Assembly (NCBI GenBank): GCA_902766575.1
Contig: CACXED010000237.1
Coordinates: 1-6,648 of the forward strand
DNA: 6,648 bases
Origin: an uncultured Ruminococcus sp.
Lineage (GTDB): Bacteria > Bacillota > Clostridia > Oscillospirales > CAG-272
Reading direction: 5' to 3'
This document shows, in pieces, positions 6,604 to 6,648 of the stretch. Position numbers and translations under genes: made by a program. Under the pieces are notes generated by a model. The model was not told the origin of the DNA. It was given only the letters and a program-made list of their open reading frames with translations, and made no database searches. Numbering within the stretch: position 1 is the stretch's first letter; each line of letters begins with the position of its first letter.

Positions 6604-6632
6604 ATTATAGCACAAAATTTTACACCTGTAAA
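6604..6632 (-). promoter_or_regulatory. Strong sigma-A type promoter of the lipoprotein operon
   Basis: On the minus strand TTTACA (6632-6627, five of six consensus bases) is followed by a 17-base spacer and a perfect TATAAT (6609-6604). The bases TGC just before it complete an extended -10. Transcription would start near 6597, giving a leader of about 53 nt before the TTG at 6544. The -35 box is one arm of a dyad (6619-6632). Confidence 0.85.
6619..6632. promoter_or_regulatory. Candidate operator: dyad TTTACA-GG-TGTAAA over the -35 box
   Basis: Read on the minus strand, TTTACA and TGTAAA are perfect inverted repeats separated by two bases. The core TACAGGTGTA fits TACAnnTGTA, the pattern described for the BlaI/MecI/CopY family of winged-helix repressors. 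A protein bound here would cover the -35 hexamer and block RNA polymerase. No such regulator is encoded in the window, and a short dyad could arise by chance, so the family assignment is tentative. Confidence 0.45.
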
Positions 6633-6648
6633 TCTCTACAAGCATAAA

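Noticed and set aside
6545..6604. 20-residue N-terminal extension of lipoprotein B from TTG 6604
   Set aside because: The codon lies in the -10 box, upstream of the expected transcription start, and the extension would bury the lipoprotein signal peptide behind charged residues.

Overview
The window looks like chromosomal DNA from a GC-rich member of the Bacillota, most likely a gut-type Clostridia of the Oscillospiraceae/Ruminococcus kind. This is inferred from purine-rich Shine-Dalgarno sites, two TTG starts, extended -10 promoters, lipobox lipoproteins with an internal or C-terminal solute-binding-protein module, and the QueH type of queuosine enzyme. No tRNA, rRNA, CRISPR array, insertion sequence or phage gene is visible.

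Left part (1-1860). A leftward gene, cut by the window edge, encodes a single-pass membrane protein with a disordered Asn/Gln/Arg/Pro-rich N-terminus; it starts at a TTG at position 414. A short AT-rich intergenic region (415-507) carries a clear leftward promoter and possibly a weaker rightward one, centred on a perfect 14-bp palindrome. Rightward from it run two overlapping genes: queH (epoxyqueuosine reductase, last step of queuosine tRNA modification) and a YgjP/DUF45-type zinc metallopeptidase-like protein. A strong 11-bp hairpin directly after the second stop codon separates them from the convergent genes to the right.

Right part (1860-6648). Two tandem, leftward paralogous genes encode large lipoproteins of 773 and 778 residues, 26 nt apart. 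Both have a lipoprotein signal peptide with the acylated cysteine at residue 24, an N-terminal half with repeated beta-strand/'DG' motifs that looks like a beta-propeller, and a C-terminal half resembling a family 1 ABC solute-binding protein. A near-consensus promoter at the right edge (6604-6632) and the hairpin at 1829-1854 bound what appears to be a complete two-gene operon with no permease or ATPase, so these would be orphan surface binding proteins.

The most interesting signals are: the unusual propeller-plus-binding-protein architecture in tandem; near-perfect DNA identity confined to the two ends of the paralogues (75 bp identical at the 5' ends, 58 of 59 bp at the 3' ends) around a more diverged middle; and a perfect dyad containing TACAnnTGTA, the BlaI/CopY-type operator pattern, sitting exactly on the -35 box of the lipoprotein operon.
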